64,000 nucleotides of DNA from Leptospira bandrabouensis (GCF_004770905.1 NZ_RQHT01000014.1:620001-684000), one strand, 5' to 3'. Counted from the stretch's first letter, positions 43,555 to 54,001 are shown. Made by a program: numbers and translations. The notes: a model not told the origin generated them from the sequence alone.

Positions 43555-45507
43555 ATGAATAAAAACATCAAAACCGTATTTCTATTTTTACTCGTATTCC
43601 TTGTCATTTTGGCAACGGTTTATAAAGGTCAGGACTTCGCCGGTAAACCCGACGAAATCAGTTATTCCGATTTTTTGAATATGGTGGAACCCATCGAAGG
43701 GAAAAAGCCAATTGGAAAAATTACTTCCAAAGATGGAAAGGAAACTTCCGCCAAACAACAAATCATCATTGATCGCGAACTCATTGAAGGTTGGTATATT
43801 CCTGAAAATAGTAAGGACAACAAACCAAAACTTTTCAAAACAAACGTAGCACAAGTAAACGATGATTTGGTGACAAAACTTCGTAAGTCACGTCTTAGTT
43901 TTACTGCGAAATCTACAGAAGAAAATAAATTTTGGAGTGTTGTCTCTGGCATCATTCCATGGTTATTTGCTCTCGGTATTATTTGGTTCATTATGATGCG
44001 CCAACTCCAAGCCTCTGGCAACAAAGCATTTACCTTTGGTAAGTCTCGTGCCAAGATGAATGTGGATCCAAAAGTCAAAGTGACTTTTAACGATGTTGCT
44101 GGATGTGAAGAAGCAAAAGTTGAATTACTAGAAATTATTGAATTTTTAAAAGATCCAAAAAAATTCCAAGCCATTGGTGCAAGAATTCCTAAAGGTGTTC
44201 TGCTTGTGGGTCCTCCAGGAACTGGTAAAACCTTACTGGCAAAAGCGGTTGCTGGTGAAGCGGGAGTTCCATTCTTCTCCATTTCTGGATCTGACTTTGT
44301 CGAAATGTTTGTGGGTGTGGGAGCTTCTCGTGTCCGTGATTTATTTGACCAAGGAAAAAAGAATGCACCTTGTATCATCTTTATCGATGAGATTGATGCT
44401 GTTGGTCGTCTTCGTGGTGCAGGCCTCGGTGGTGGACACGACGAGAGAGAACAAACCCTCAATCAGATGTTAGTCGAGATGGATGGATTTGAAATGAATG
44501 AAGGTGTGATTGTCATGGCGGCTACAAACCGTGCCGATGTCCTTGACCCAGCCCTCCTTCGTCCCGGTCGTTTTGACAGACAAGTGATTGTGGACCTTCC
44601 AGATCTCAAAGGTCGTGAAGAAATTTTAGCAGTCCATGCTAAAAAAGTTCCTTTAGTTTCTGACATATCTCTTAACTCTATCGCACGTGGAACTCCTGGA
44701 TTTACAGGTGCGGATCTTGCCAACCTCATCAACGAAGCAGCCCTCCTTGCCGCACGTCGTAACAAAAAACGTGTGACCCAAGAAGAATTAGAAGAAGCTC
44801 GTGATAAAGTGATGATGGGACCAGAACGTAAGTCTATGTTTATCTCTGATAAAGAGAAAGAAATGACAGCGTATCATGAAGCAGGCCACGCATTACTTGG
44901 CACCTTACTGCCGTATACCGAACCAGTTCATAAAGTAACCATTATCCCACGTGGACGTGCCCTTGGTCTTACTCAATCTCTTCCTGTAGAGGACAGACAT
45001 TCTTATCGCAAAAACTATTGTTTGGATCGCATTGTGATGTCTATGGGTGGATACATTGCCGAAGAACTGATCTTTGGTGATCCTTCCAATGGATCTTCTA
45101 ATGATATCCAACAAGCAACGAACATCGCTCGTCGTATGGTTTGTGAATGGGGAATGTCTGAAAAACTAGGAACTATACATTACGGTTCAGGGGAAACCTC
45201 TCCATTTATGGGAAGAGACTATGGGCATACAAGTAAACCTTACTCGGAAGAATTTGCTGCAATGATTGACCAAGAAGTCAAACGTATCGTCCAAACTTGT
45301 CTCGACAAAGGTCGTGATTTGGTGAAAAAGAACCAAAAGAAATTGGATGCCATTGCCAAAGCCCTTCTTGCAAAAGAAACGATTGATGCACAAGAACTAA
45401 CTGATATTGTTCAACCTTCTTTTGATAAGTTCTCTGATTCCAAATCGGGATTAGGATCTAAAAAAGGAAAAGGATCTTCGACAACAAAACCAGCATATTC
45501 TGCTTAA
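43555..45507 (+). CDS. ftsH: ATP-dependent zinc metalloprotease FtsH
   Basis: 650 aa. Two N-terminal membrane segments (about residues 6-24 and 127-146) enclose a small periplasmic domain; then a AAA+ domain with [18 protein letters not shown], Walker [12 protein letters not shown] and second region of homology ([21 protein letters not shown]), and a peptidase domain with HEAGH (first zinc His at residue 441). It degrades membrane and short-lived cytoplasmic proteins. The C-terminal 40 residues are Ser/Lys/Gly-rich. pth ends 29 bases upstream and the EVE-domain gene starts 8 bases downstream. Confidence 0.97.
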   Translation: MNKNIKTVFLFLLVFLVILATVYKGQDFAGKPDEISYSDFLNMVEPIEGKKPIGKITSKDGKETSAKQQIIIDRELIEGWYIPENSKDNKPKLFKTNVAQVNDDLVTKLRKSRLSFTAKSTEENKFWSVVSGIIPWLFALGIIWFIMMRQLQASGNKAFTFGKSRAKMNVDPKVKVTFNDVAGCEEAKVELLEIIEFLKDPKKFQAIGARIPKGVLLVGPPGTGKTLLAKAVAGEAGVPFFSISGSDFVEMFVGVGASRVRDLFDQGKKNAPCIIFIDEIDAVGRLRGAGLGGGHDEREQTLNQMLVEMDGFEMNEGVIVMAATNRADVLDPALLRPGRFDRQVIVDLPDLKGREEILAVHAKKVPLVSDISLNSIARGTPGFTGADLANLINEAALLAARRNKKRVTQEELEEARDKVMMGPERKSMFISDKEKEMTAYHEAGHALLGTLLPYTEPVHKVTIIPRGRALGLTQSLPVEDRHSYRKNYCLDRIVMSMGGYIAEELIFGDPSNGSSNDIQQATNIARRMVCEWGMSEKLGTIHYGSGETSPFMGRDYGHTSKPYSEEFAAMIDQEVKRIVQTCLDKGRDLVKKNQKKLDAIAKALLAKETIDAQELTDIVQPSFDKFSDSKSGLGSKKGKGSSTTKPAYSA

Positions 45508-45515
45508 ACACATAG

Positions 45516-45974
45516 ATGAAATATTGGCTCTTTAAAACAGAACCAGATGTATTTTCCATCGACGACCTAATAAGAGAAAAACTCTCTTATTGGGAAGGTG
45601 TTAGAAATTACCAAGCACGTAATTATCTTCGTGACGAAGTGAAATTAGGTGACTTGGTTTTATTTTATCATAGTAGGCTCGATCCACCGGGAATTGTAGG
45701 TATTGCAGAAGTAGCAAAAGAAGCAAGCCCAGACCCTTACCAATTTGATCCCAACCATAAGTACTTTGATCCCAAATTAAAAGGAACTGAACCTAGATGG
45801 TATGGAGTCCACTTAAAACCTCATACCAAATTTAAAGAGTTAATTCCTTTGGATATTCTGCGTAATACAAAGGGCCTTGAGAAAATGGTGGTAACTCAAA
45901 AAGGATCAAGGTTATCGATCCAACCAGTAACCAAAAAAGAATTTGAAATTATAGTGAAAATGGCTTTGAAGTAA
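45516..45974 (+). CDS. EVE-domain protein (modified-base reader family)
   Basis: 152 aa, a single EVE (PUA-like) domain: MKYWLFKTEPDVFSIDDL at the start, WEGVRNYQARNYLRD and GDLVLFYHS. The family reads modified bases in DNA or RNA; the bacterial single-domain members are poorly studied. It is located directly behind ftsH with an 8-base gap, so it is likely cotranscribed with it. No methylase or restriction gene is adjacent. Confidence 0.9.
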   Translation: MKYWLFKTEPDVFSIDDLIREKLSYWEGVRNYQARNYLRDEVKLGDLVLFYHSRLDPPGIVGIAEVAKEASPDPYQFDPNHKYFDPKLKGTEPRWYGVHLKPHTKFKELIPLDILRNTKGLEKMVVTQKGSRLSIQPVTKKEFEIIVKMALK

Positions 45975-45999
45975 AAATAACTTTTATATCGTTCCTTAA

Positions 46000-46025
46000 G
46001 AGAAAACCATTCCTTGAATGGTCTC
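46000..46025. terminator. Hairpin between convergent EVE and response-regulator genes
   Basis: GAG-AAA-ACCATTC, loop CTT, GAATGGT-CTC: a seven-base perfect inner stem plus three outer pairs. It is in the 89-base convergent gap; no T-run is seen on the plus strand. Probably the common 3' end structure. Confidence 0.45.
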
Positions 46026-46063
46026 CATATACCTACTGACTTCCCACCGAAACCAACCAAACT

Positions 46064-46459
46064 TTAGTTCATTTCGTAAATGATCTCTCTTAGTTTATCG
46101 ATGGTGATCGGTTTAATGATATAATTTCCTCGTAAATTGTATTTTTCTGCTCTTTTTAAATCGTCCTCATCAGAAGAACTTGTGACGATATATATGGTTA
46201 TTTTTTGATCCAACGAAAGAGCAGAGATTTCATCTAAGAACTGCCAACCATCCCAAATTGGCATATTCAAATCTAATAAAATCAAATCAGGCAAAGATTC
46301 TGAACTAGAAATTCGAGAGACAAGCATGTCATATGCATCTTTCCCATTTTGGCAAACTACGGTCTGTTTTACCATACCGGAAAGGGTGATGACTTGTTTT
46401 GTCAAAAAAAGATGAACAGGATCATCCTCCACAACGCAGGCTAAATTGATTTCATTCAT
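46064..46459 (-). CDS. Single-domain response regulator (CheY/Rcp-like)
   Basis: About 131 aa receiver domain: VVEDDPVHLFL acidic pair, phosphoacceptor Asp in LILLDLNMPIWDGWQFL, Thr/Ser in IVTSSSDEDD and Lys in IIKPI. No output domain. I chose the ATG ending at 46459 (MNEINL), which overlaps the histidine kinase stop by eight bases; the frame extends to 46489. Kinase and regulator are thus a coupled pair. It may pass phosphate to other partners or control a protein directly, as Rcp-type regulators do. Confidence 0.9.
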   Translation of the reverse strand: MNEINLACVVEDDPVHLFLTKQVITLSGMVKQTVVCQNGKDAYDMLVSRISSSESLPDLILLDLNMPIWDGWQFLDEISALSLDQKITIYIVTSSSDEDDLKRAEKYNLRGNYIIKPITIDKLREIIYEMN

Positions 46460-48488
46460 AGGGTAAAAATACAGTAAATTTTGTACCAACTCCTACTGTA
46501 CTTTCAACCTCAATTTTTCCTCCCATGGTCTCTATTTGATTTTTTGAAATAAATAATCCGACTCCCCTGGCTTCTTTGTTTTCATGAAAAGTTTTGTACA
46601 TTCCAAATAACTTATCACCATGTTTCTTTAGATCAATCCCTTGGCCATTGTCCTCAAATTGAATCGCAATCATTTTTTCTTTTATGAAACTTGATATTTT
46701 CAAATAACTATTTCGATCATTCGATTTATACTTGATGGCATTGGTAATCAAATTTAGCACAATGCTATCTAAATAAGCAGGAATCCCGCGAACCAATAAT
46801 TGATTCGGAAAATTGATTTCAATTTTTAACTTTGATTCTATAATTTGGAAACTCAAACTTTCGACATTTTTTTGTATGATTCTAACAAGATCCACAAATT
46901 CATAATTTTCTTGAGTTAAATTTACTTTAATAACTGCAGTCAGATCTTCTATCGTCCGTTTTAAATTTTCTGTGGCTCCAAATAATAACTGCATCATTTC
47001 ATTTTGAAAATACTCAGGGAAGGAGTTTTGCAAAATTTCCATCATTCCGCTAATTCCAAAACTATGTGAACTCAAATTATGTGACACAATGTTCGTGAAA
47101 TTTTTCAATCGATGGTTTTGTTCCTTGGTAATGTCTAATAAAGATTGAATCTCTGCTTCAGCTTTTTTCTGTTCAGTAATATCAACAGCGATGCCAAGAT
47201 AACCTACAATTTGATCGTTCTGTTTTACAACTGTAACAGACAATAAAACTGGAAATGTGGATCCATCCTTTCTCTTGTAGGTCCATTCCAAGGTAATTGG
47301 TTTTTCAATATTTGCATAGTGAGTAAATATTTCGAATCCAACAAACGTTCGATTGTATTCTTTGGAAAGTAATTTGGCTTTTTCTTCGATTTCACTGTCA
47401 ATGTGTAAAATTTTTGGAGTATGTTTTCCGACTAATTCTTCAGAATCATAACCTAACATCTTTTCGGCTCCACGATTAAAGCCACTAATCATTCCATCTG
47501 TATCTGTGCTAATGATTGATACGAGAGTACTTGCATCTAATATTGCCTGATTTTTTGCTAAAGCTTGTTTTAGTTTATCTTCAACTAACTTTTGTTCTGT
47601 AATATCAACAATTTGAGAAATAAAATTGATTACTTTTCCATCTTCATTTTTTACTACAGAAACGGCCAAAATAACATACACGATGTTTCCATTTTTCCGG
47701 AAATACCGTTTCTCCATTTGGTAAAATTTTCGTTTATCTGAGATAAGTTCCTTAAGATAAGTTAAATCTGCATTTAAGTCTTCAGGGTGTGTGATGTCTT
47801 GAAACGTAAGATTCATAAATTCTGACTCAGAATAACCTAAGATATCGCAAACTCTTTTGTTAACTTTTAGCCATCTACCGGTTTCATCGAGTAAGGCCAT
47901 CCCAATGGCTGCATTATCAAAATTTTCTCGAAAAGCATCTTCACTAATCCGTAGACTTTTTTCCATTTTTTTGATTTCATTAATGGCTTGCTCTGTTCCG
48001 AAAACAGATAACGATTTTTCACTTGGAGTATTTTTAAATAAAATTAATTCATTGGTTTGTAAACTTACAGACGCATTTTTTTCACATAACAACATCTTTA
48101 CTCTCTCGGATAGCTCACGAAAAAGTTCAATTTGTTTGGAACTGACTTCTTTGGAACAATTGTCCAATACAGAGATTATGCCTAATAATGATCCATCTTC
48201 ATGAAAGAAGGGAATGCCAATAAAAAATGTTAATTTAAAATCTACTTTGGCTTTCTGAAAATTTATTACACTTTGGTCTTTAGTGAAATCTTCTATGATA
48301 ACAATGTCTTTTGTTAATTCAAGAACTTGTGAAGACAGAGAGACTAAGCCAAGAGTTTGATTCTTGGGAATTCCATAACTCACATTGAAATAAATTTCGT
48401 TTCTGTCAAAAGAGGCAATCAGCGAATATTTAGATTCAAATAAATTTGCTGCAAATTTTGCTAAAAAATCATATTCGCTGATTTCCAA
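46452..48488 (-). CDS. Soluble GAF-PAS-PAS sensor histidine kinase
   Basis: 678 aa without membrane segments. An N-terminal GAF-like domain (about residues 10-150), two PAS domains with PAC ends (about 178-305 and 310-440; VVKNEDGKVINFISQIVDITEQK, YLGIAVDITEQKK), an H-box NHRLKNFTNIVSHNLSSHS near 455-475 and an ATPase domain with NLITNAIKYKS, FEDNGQGIDL and GVGLFISK. The SHNLxSH-type H-box is typical of phytochrome-like kinases that work with single-domain regulators, as the overlapping downstream gene provides. The signal is unknown. Confidence 0.92.
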   Translation of the reverse strand: MEISEYDFLAKFAANLFESKYSLIASFDRNEIYFNVSYGIPKNQTLGLVSLSSQVLELTKDIVIIEDFTKDQSVINFQKAKVDFKLTFFIGIPFFHEDGSLLGIISVLDNCSKEVSSKQIELFRELSERVKMLLCEKNASVSLQTNELILFKNTPSEKSLSVFGTEQAINEIKKMEKSLRISEDAFRENFDNAAIGMALLDETGRWLKVNKRVCDILGYSESEFMNLTFQDITHPEDLNADLTYLKELISDKRKFYQMEKRYFRKNGNIVYVILAVSVVKNEDGKVINFISQIVDITEQKLVEDKLKQALAKNQAILDASTLVSIISTDTDGMISGFNRGAEKMLGYDSEELVGKHTPKILHIDSEIEEKAKLLSKEYNRTFVGFEIFTHYANIEKPITLEWTYKRKDGSTFPVLLSVTVVKQNDQIVGYLGIAVDITEQKKAEAEIQSLLDITKEQNHRLKNFTNIVSHNLSSHSFGISGMMEILQNSFPEYFQNEMMQLLFGATENLKRTIEDLTAVIKVNLTQENYEFVDLVRIIQKNVESLSFQIIESKLKIEINFPNQLLVRGIPAYLDSIVLNLITNAIKYKSNDRNSYLKISSFIKEKMIAIQFEDNGQGIDLKKHGDKLFGMYKTFHENKEARGVGLFISKNQIETMGGKIEVESTVGVGTKFTVFLPYE

Positions 48489-48602
48489 AAAGACATCTTC
48501 CTTATTTCAAACTTAAAAAAAAATGGCAGGTTCAATAATTATCTAACCTATATAAATTTCCATTTTTGTACGTTTATTTTTATTTATTATTGAAAAGGAA
48601 AA

Positions 48603-49445
48603 TTAAGGTTTCGCTGTAAATACTTGAACCGCTTTTACTTTGTCTATGTCGTAAAATTTTTTGTCTTTGTAGAAGTAAGTTCCGGCACCCATATAAGTAA
48701 ATTCAGGATTAAGAATATTTTTTCTATGGCTTGGTGAATTAAACCAAGTTTCAACAACAGATTTAGCTAAACTTAAGTAAGTATGGTTAGGAATGGGAGT
48801 CCCCGCTTTTGTATAACTAAAAAATGGACCACCATTTTGTATTGGTGTAAAAACGGCACGTCCCCCTTGGTATTGAATTCCAAAAGAACTAATGATATTC
48901 TCAGCCGAATAAGTATCTGAAATTCCTACCAAATCTAAACGATCACGTAAGGTTTCTTTTCCGTTTACTGTACTGGTATGAGAAAAAAAATCATAAGTGA
49001 CCATGTCTTGTGCATGTCCAAAAGCAGCCTGTTCACATTTTTCAGAATACTTAAATGGACGAAGGCCAAGTGATTTTCTTTCTTTCGAAGTTACATAAAA
49101 AATTGCCGCATTTAATAAAGGATAATCTACTTTTGAAAAATCGATATTAGCGTTTGCGGGAGCGTATGAAGGAAAAGTATCTTCCGTAAATGCATCGTAT
49201 TGTTCTACTTTCCATTTGTCTGAATCTGGAAGTTCCCTTCCATCTTCGATACTTTCTAAAAATGCTAAATTAGGATCTTGTGCCTCTACTACCTTTTCTA
49301 CTGGTTCCGGCTTTTTAACTTCAACAACAGGAGTTTTTTTTACGTCCGGAGTTTTACAAACAAAAGTAAATATACTTAAAACAAAAATCAAAGGTAAACA
49401 TTTCCATTGAATATTTGTTAATTTTAAATGTGCAAAAAATTTCAT
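48603..49445 (-). CDS. CAP (SCP/PR1)-domain protein, probable lipoprotein
   Basis: 280 aa. A hydrophobic signal (CLPLIFVLSIFTFVC) ends at Cys30, a loose lipobox as often in Leptospira; a Lys/Pro/Glu-rich linker (KKTPVVEVKKPEPVEKVVE) follows. The CAP domain (about residues 110-280) shows LRPFKYSEKCEQAAFGHAQDM, FFSHTSTVNGKETLRDRLDLVGISDTYSAENI and WFNSPSHRKNILNPEFTYMGAG, with the conserved His and Glu of bacterial CAP proteins. Cell-envelope location likely; activity unknown. A lipoprotein gene lies 8 bases upstream on the same strand, so they form a pair. Confidence 0.87.
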   Translation of the reverse strand: MKFFAHLKLTNIQWKCLPLIFVLSIFTFVCKTPDVKKTPVVEVKKPEPVEKVVEAQDPNLAFLESIEDGRELPDSDKWKVEQYDAFTEDTFPSYAPANANIDFSKVDYPLLNAAIFYVTSKERKSLGLRPFKYSEKCEQAAFGHAQDMVTYDFFSHTSTVNGKETLRDRLDLVGISDTYSAENIISSFGIQYQGGRAVFTPIQNGGPFFSYTKAGTPIPNHTYLSLAKSVVETWFNSPSHRKNILNPEFTYMGAGTYFYKDKKFYDIDKVKAVQVFTAKP

Positions 49446-49453
49446 AAAGTCTC

Positions 49454-50026
49454 CTATAAGTAACGATTATAATCTTGTACTACATTGTGTATAAGATTTT
49501 TTTCTTTGTTAAATTGAATTGTCTTAGCTTCCTTAATTCCAGTTTCCCAAATAAACATAAAAGGAACCCCAAATAAGGTGGAATGTTTCTGCCTATATTT
49601 CTCACGACCAACCAGCTTATCATTAAGATAAAAATCTGCATGTAAAACTCTTTCTTTGGAGTATATGGATGGCAAAAGACCAGCAGTACCTAACATAAAC
49701 AAGGTGGAAATGGAAGAAATCCAAAAGTGTTCATACTCATTCACCTCACTTGTATACAAATCAATGTGGTGATTCGCTCTCACTCCATCAGATAACACTC
49801 GTCCGAAATTTCCTGTTTCCATTAAATATTTTGTATAAATGTTTGTGATTTCTCTTTTGGTTTTATCGTTTTCTGGAGTGGACACTTTGATGGTAAGAAT
49901 CGCAATGGGTTGTTTGAATTCTGGCCTTAAAATGATAGGAACATCTTCACTCATATAGTTGTAACAGGAGAGAAGAAAAAATGGTACAAATACGGAGAAA
50001 AATCTAAAATTCCGAATACATCGCAT
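49454..50026 (-). CDS. Hypothetical lipoprotein, 190 aa
   Basis: The signal sequence FFSVFVPFFLLSC is a good lipobox at Cys21. The mature part contains strands and helices of no family I know, with a possibly membrane-interacting hydrophobic stretch around residues 100-120 (HFWISSISTLFMLGTAGLLPSIY). The CAP-domain gene starts eight bases after its stop. The pair may act together in the envelope, but no activity can be named. Confidence 0.72.
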   Translation of the reverse strand: MRCIRNFRFFSVFVPFFLLSCYNYMSEDVPIILRPEFKQPIAILTIKVSTPENDKTKREITNIYTKYLMETGNFGRVLSDGVRANHHIDLYTSEVNEYEHFWISSISTLFMLGTAGLLPSIYSKERVLHADFYLNDKLVGREKYRQKHSTLFGVPFMFIWETGIKEAKTIQFNKEKNLIHNVVQDYNRYL

Positions 50027-50074
50027 AATTCGAAAGTAAAGTACTAGAAGTTTGAGAGAGGAAAAGTCTTTTTT

Positions 50075-51460
50075 TTAAAACTTAGAAAAATCGACAATCT
50101 CCAAGATATGTAACATAAACCCTCCAATGGACACAAATAAGGTCCATGCAATCACGGATATGATACCCCCTACCTTCAACATCTCGATACTTCTGATTCC
50201 ACCATAACTAAAGGCCAAAGCATTGGGTGGCGTCGAAACGGGGAGTGGCATGGCAAGCGAAGCCCCTATGGTAGCACCGATGGCAGCTGGTAAAATAAGA
50301 TGCGAGGGAAGACCCATAGTGATTGGCAAAATTAAATTGGCGACACTGGTGTTACTTAAAAAACAAGAAAGCCCCAAAGAAAGTAAGGAAAAAAATAAAA
50401 ATAGACCAAATTGACCAGAATCGCCTAACATAAAAACTTCGACAAAATGTTTTGCAAGGCCTGTTTCTTCAAAAGCTTTCCCAAGTGCAATTCCTCCTCC
50501 CATAAGGATTAATACATCCCATGAAAGGTTACGAAATTCTTTTAAGTCCAATAGTCGAAATCCAAAAAATACAATTACAGGAAACAAGGCGACAGTGCCG
50601 TTAGAAATCCCGTGCCAATCAGAGGTGATCCAACCTAGAATCGTAATCGAAATAATCCCCAAAGCTATGGACCTATCTCGTTTGGAAAGGGAATCATCGA
50701 TCACTGAAACTTGAATGGAAGAAATTGAATTTCTAGATTGATCCTTTTTTAAGTACACAATGTACAATAGTATAGCAAGTGCCAAAACGGAAAGGATGAA
50801 TACAGGAAAAGCAAATCCCATCCAATTCAAAAATCCAAATTCCAATCCTCTTTCCTGTAAATATCCAATTCCAATGACATTGGGAAGTGTTCCAACAGGT
50901 GTCCCGATCCCACCCAAATTGGCCGAGAATGGAACCATAAAAAGGAGTGATTTCCGTAAAGGATTATTATCTTCTAAAGACTTCATCATAGAGGAAACAA
51001 GTCCAAGCATCATGGCTGCTGTGGCAGTATTATTCATAAAACAGGACAAAAATGCGGTAGCAAAACCTAAGGAAAGAACCAGTAAAAAGGCTGAACCTTT
51101 TGTTTTTTGGATCACAAACCTAGCAATCGAAGAATCTAAACCATAAAAGGTGATTGCTGAAGAAATCACAAATCCACCTAAGAAAAGTAAAATGGTCTCT
51201 GAAAAATAACAGGAAAGAAAAGTAATCGTTTTTGGTGCTCCCGGTCCCCAAGTCGGAAGTAACCAAACAAGTTCCAAAAATAGAACTAAAAAACCCGTAA
51301 CGTAGAGTGGAAAAAGTTCTGTCACCCAAAGAAAGGAAACTACGAGAGCAATCGCCAAATTGACCTCTTGCGGACCAGAAAGACCAAGCCACATTTGATA
51401 CCAGCCAAATAGGGCCGGAATTATGGACAGACTTAAAAATACAATACCAGCTCGAATCAT
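50075..51460 (-). CDS. DASS (SLC13) divalent anion:Na+ symporter
   Basis: 461 aa with about 11-12 hydrophobic segments. Two SNT-like motifs define the family: NNTATAAMMLGLV (about residue 144) and SNTSVANLILPI (about 364), each the Na+ and carboxylate-binding loop; PVSTPPNALAFSYGG near residue 410 is the late conserved block. It carries di- or tricarboxylates, sulfate or phosphate with Na+; the substrate cannot be read. It stands alone; the upstream gap of 107 bases is shared with the divergent GpsA-PlsB gene. Confidence 0.9.
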   Translation of the reverse strand: MIRAGIVFLSLSIIPALFGWYQMWLGLSGPQEVNLAIALVVSFLWVTELFPLYVTGFLVLFLELVWLLPTWGPGAPKTITFLSCYFSETILLFLGGFVISSAITFYGLDSSIARFVIQKTKGSAFLLVLSLGFATAFLSCFMNNTATAAMMLGLVSSMMKSLEDNNPLRKSLLFMVPFSANLGGIGTPVGTLPNVIGIGYLQERGLEFGFLNWMGFAFPVFILSVLALAILLYIVYLKKDQSRNSISSIQVSVIDDSLSKRDRSIALGIISITILGWITSDWHGISNGTVALFPVIVFFGFRLLDLKEFRNLSWDVLILMGGGIALGKAFEETGLAKHFVEVFMLGDSGQFGLFLFFSLLSLGLSCFLSNTSVANLILPITMGLPSHLILPAAIGATIGASLAMPLPVSTPPNALAFSYGGIRSIEMLKVGGIISVIAWTLFVSIGGFMLHILEIVDFSKF

Positions 51461-51567
51461 TGTGACTTGACGATTTACACTCTCCTGATACCTTTTCGAT
51501 AGACTCGAATCGTTTCAAGCAAACAAAAAAAGTGAGATTTCTCTTCGATTCGTATTGTTAATTTTTT

Positions 51568-53988
51568 ATGCAAATAGCCTATAACGACTTAAAACATGCA
51601 GTTCTCGGAAGTGGCCCAATGGGTATTATTATGGCTTCCTTACTGGCACAAAAGTTTGATCCTATCACTCTCTGGATTCCAGACAAAGAATTTGTAGAGG
51701 TTCTAAAGAAACGCCGTCAAACAGAGATTATGGGAAAAACAGTAGATCTTCCCGATCATATTGATATTGTTTCCAGTTTAGATTCTTTTGGAAGAGATGA
51801 CTGGGTTTTCCATATTGCCGTCCCTTCCCGGTCTTTTTTAGATAGTGTCCATTCCCTTTTGGATGTTTTAGAACCAAACAATAGCTATGTGTTTTCATTT
51901 TTAACCAAAGGTATATTGGATTCCAAAAATAGAAAAAAAACAGGATTCATTACTTATTCGCAATATTTACAAAACTATCTAAAAGAAAGAAATTTTTCGA
52001 ATTCATCCGTTGCCGTAGCCAATGGCCCTTCCCTCCTTGGAGAAATTTTAGAAGAAAAATTTAGTTTTTTTAACATTGGATCTTACGAAAAAGAAACATC
52101 GGAGTTTCTTGCCGAAGTCCTCACTTCAAATTTTATCAATACATCAGTTACCGATGATGTTGTAGGAATGGAAATTGTTGGTGTTGCTAAAAACCCAATG
52201 GCCATTGCTAGCGGCATTGTTTCTCTCCTCCCTCGTTATGGTGCAAACTTACTTGGAGAAATTTTATCTGTAGGATTTCAGGAAGTGAGAGACCTTGCCA
52301 TGCGTTATGGTGCAAGACCCGACACAGTGATGGGAAGATCAGGACTTGCCGATTTTATAACAACTGCTACTAGTAATAAAAGTAGAAACCGTGGATTTGG
52401 ACAAAAGATTGTCGGTGAACTTTTGTCAGGTGGTGAAAAACTAAGTATCAAAGATAGAATTGAGATATTCTTTGCACCAAGATCCTTTATCGAAAGAGAA
52501 TCTACTAAATGGCATGATAACGTGGAAGGAACTTATGCACTTAGTATTCTGATTGAACTTGCCAATGAAATTCGTCTGCCGTTTACCTTACACAGAACTC
52601 TATTTGATGTTCTAACAAGAAAACAACCACCAGATGCTTTAATTGATTTGATTTGCGGTAAAAAAACAGAATCGAAAAACATTCCACTGGTGGTTCAAAA
52701 GAAAGTAGGACTTAACTTAACATCTGGAATTGATTTTCAAAATTTGCTTGTAGATCGAATTATCAAACATATCAGCAATGTCCCAGGTACTGTTGGTCGT
52801 GTTAAAAAACAATCTTCAGCCGTTATTGAATCTACGCAAAAAAGACTTACCAAAGCCACTCGCAAAAAACAAAAGTTAGATGAGGTTAAGTTTGCATCAG
52901 AACTTGAAATTTGGCAGAGATTCCAAAATTGCCAAAAAGATGAAGAAAATGCTCTCGTTAAGGAACTCGTTCGTTTCTATGTCACAGAAATTGCAGATAA
53001 CTATAGCCCAACCGTAAGAGAATCCATCCTTAGATTTGTTGCTCCAATTCGCCTTTTCTCTGGTGGGTTTCTAAAAGGATCGATGATTCCTCATATCGGT
53101 GGAAAAACGGAAGTGGTAAAAGCACTGTCTTCTAAATACAATTTATTGTATGCTCCTACACATAGATCTCATTTAGACTCAGTGGAAGTTGCTTATTCCT
53201 TATTTCACTTAGGATTACCTGTTCCTCGTTATGCGGCAGGCATTAATTTGATGTCCAATCCTTTTTGGGAATGGATGTTAAAGTCACTTGGTGCCTATGC
53301 AGTCGATCGTGAACGAACACGAAACAGTTTGTATTTGGAATGTCTTACTCTGTATTCACAGGTGATGTTAGAACAAGGAATTCCATCTCTTGTTTATCCA
53401 GAAGGAACTCGTTCGAGGACAGGAGGAATTGTTCCTGTTAAAACGGGATTACTCACAACTGCTGTGAATGCATTCCGTAGTTCAGGAACAGAGATAGTCA
53501 TCGTACCAATTTCTGTATCCTATGAAACTGTTCCGGAAGATAACCAGTTTTGCAATATTCCAGAAGAGTTGGGTATGGCGGGATTTCTTGCTAAACGTTC
53601 CAATGTATATGTAGAGTTTTGTGATCCAATTCCGATCTCTGAATATGCACATACAGAAGATCCAACATTGGAACTTAGTTACCGCATTACAAAAGGTTGG
53701 AAACAGTATCATAAAATTTTACCAAATCAAATAGTTGCAAAAATTTTGGTAGAGAATGATTTTTCTGTCGAACTAACACAAAGTAAAATGTTAGTCGAAG
53801 ATTTTATTTCTCGCCATAATGGGAATTATCTCATCAAAGATGCCGATGAAGTTTGGGAAAAAGGTAAAAAGATTTTGGAAAAACGAAAGATGATTGAGGA
53901 ATCCAATCGAGTCGTACATTCCAAAAATGATGCGTTACTTTCATACTATGCAAGTATGATCCCAGAAGATGAAGACAAAAAATACTAA
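51568..53988 (+). CDS. Fused glycerol-3-phosphate dehydrogenase (GpsA-like) and glycerol-3-phosphate acyltransferase (PlsB-like)
   Basis: 806 aa in one frame. Residues 1-340 match NAD(P)-dependent GpsA: nucleotide-binding GSGPMG (14-19) and the catalytic Lys208 in VAKNPMAIASGI, with RYGARPDTVMGRSGLADF behind it. A linker of about 100 residues (RVKKQSSAVIESTQKRL) follows. The C-terminal half has acyltransferase block I HRSHLD (H532-x4-D537), block III YPEGTRSR (about 610-617) and block IV-like VPISVSYE, as in PlsB. Together it would reduce DHAP to glycerol 3-phosphate and acylate it to lysophosphatidic acid, the entry of phospholipid synthesis. I did not assign one symbol because it covers two. 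The strong hairpin at 54002 ends the gene. Confidence 0.87.
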   Translation: MQIAYNDLKHAVLGSGPMGIIMASLLAQKFDPITLWIPDKEFVEVLKKRRQTEIMGKTVDLPDHIDIVSSLDSFGRDDWVFHIAVPSRSFLDSVHSLLDVLEPNNSYVFSFLTKGILDSKNRKKTGFITYSQYLQNYLKERNFSNSSVAVANGPSLLGEILEEKFSFFNIGSYEKETSEFLAEVLTSNFINTSVTDDVVGMEIVGVAKNPMAIASGIVSLLPRYGANLLGEILSVGFQEVRDLAMRYGARPDTVMGRSGLADFITTATSNKSRNRGFGQKIVGELLSGGEKLSIKDRIEIFFAPRSFIERESTKWHDNVEGTYALSILIELANEIRLPFTLHRTLFDVLTRKQPPDALIDLICGKKTESKNIPLVVQKKVGLNLTSGIDFQNLLVDRIIKHISNVPGTVGRVKKQSSAVIESTQKRLTKATRKKQKLDEVKFASELEIWQRFQNCQKDEENALVKELVRFYVTEIADNYSPTVRESILRFVAPIRLFSGGFLKGSMIPHIGGKTEVVKALSSKYNLLYAPTHRSHLDSVEVAYSLFHLGLPVPRYAAGINLMSNPFWEWMLKSLGAYAVDRERTRNSLYLECLTLYSQVMLEQGIPSLVYPEGTRSRTGGIVPVKTGLLTTAVNAFRSSGTEIVIVPISVSYETVPEDNQFCNIPEELGMAGFLAKRSNVYVEFCDPIPISEYAHTEDPTLELSYRITKGWKQYHKILPNQIVAKILVENDFSVELTQSKMLVEDFISRHNGNYLIKDADEVWEKGKKILEKRKMIEESNRVVHSKNDALLSYYASMIPEDEDKKY

Positions 53989-54001
53989 ACGGGAAGATAC
54001 G

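Noticed and set aside
43662..44462. 266-codon frame antisense to ftsH
   Set aside because: Lies wholly inside ftsH on the other strand; composition (Ser/Pro-rich, no fold-like pattern) is that of a shadow frame.
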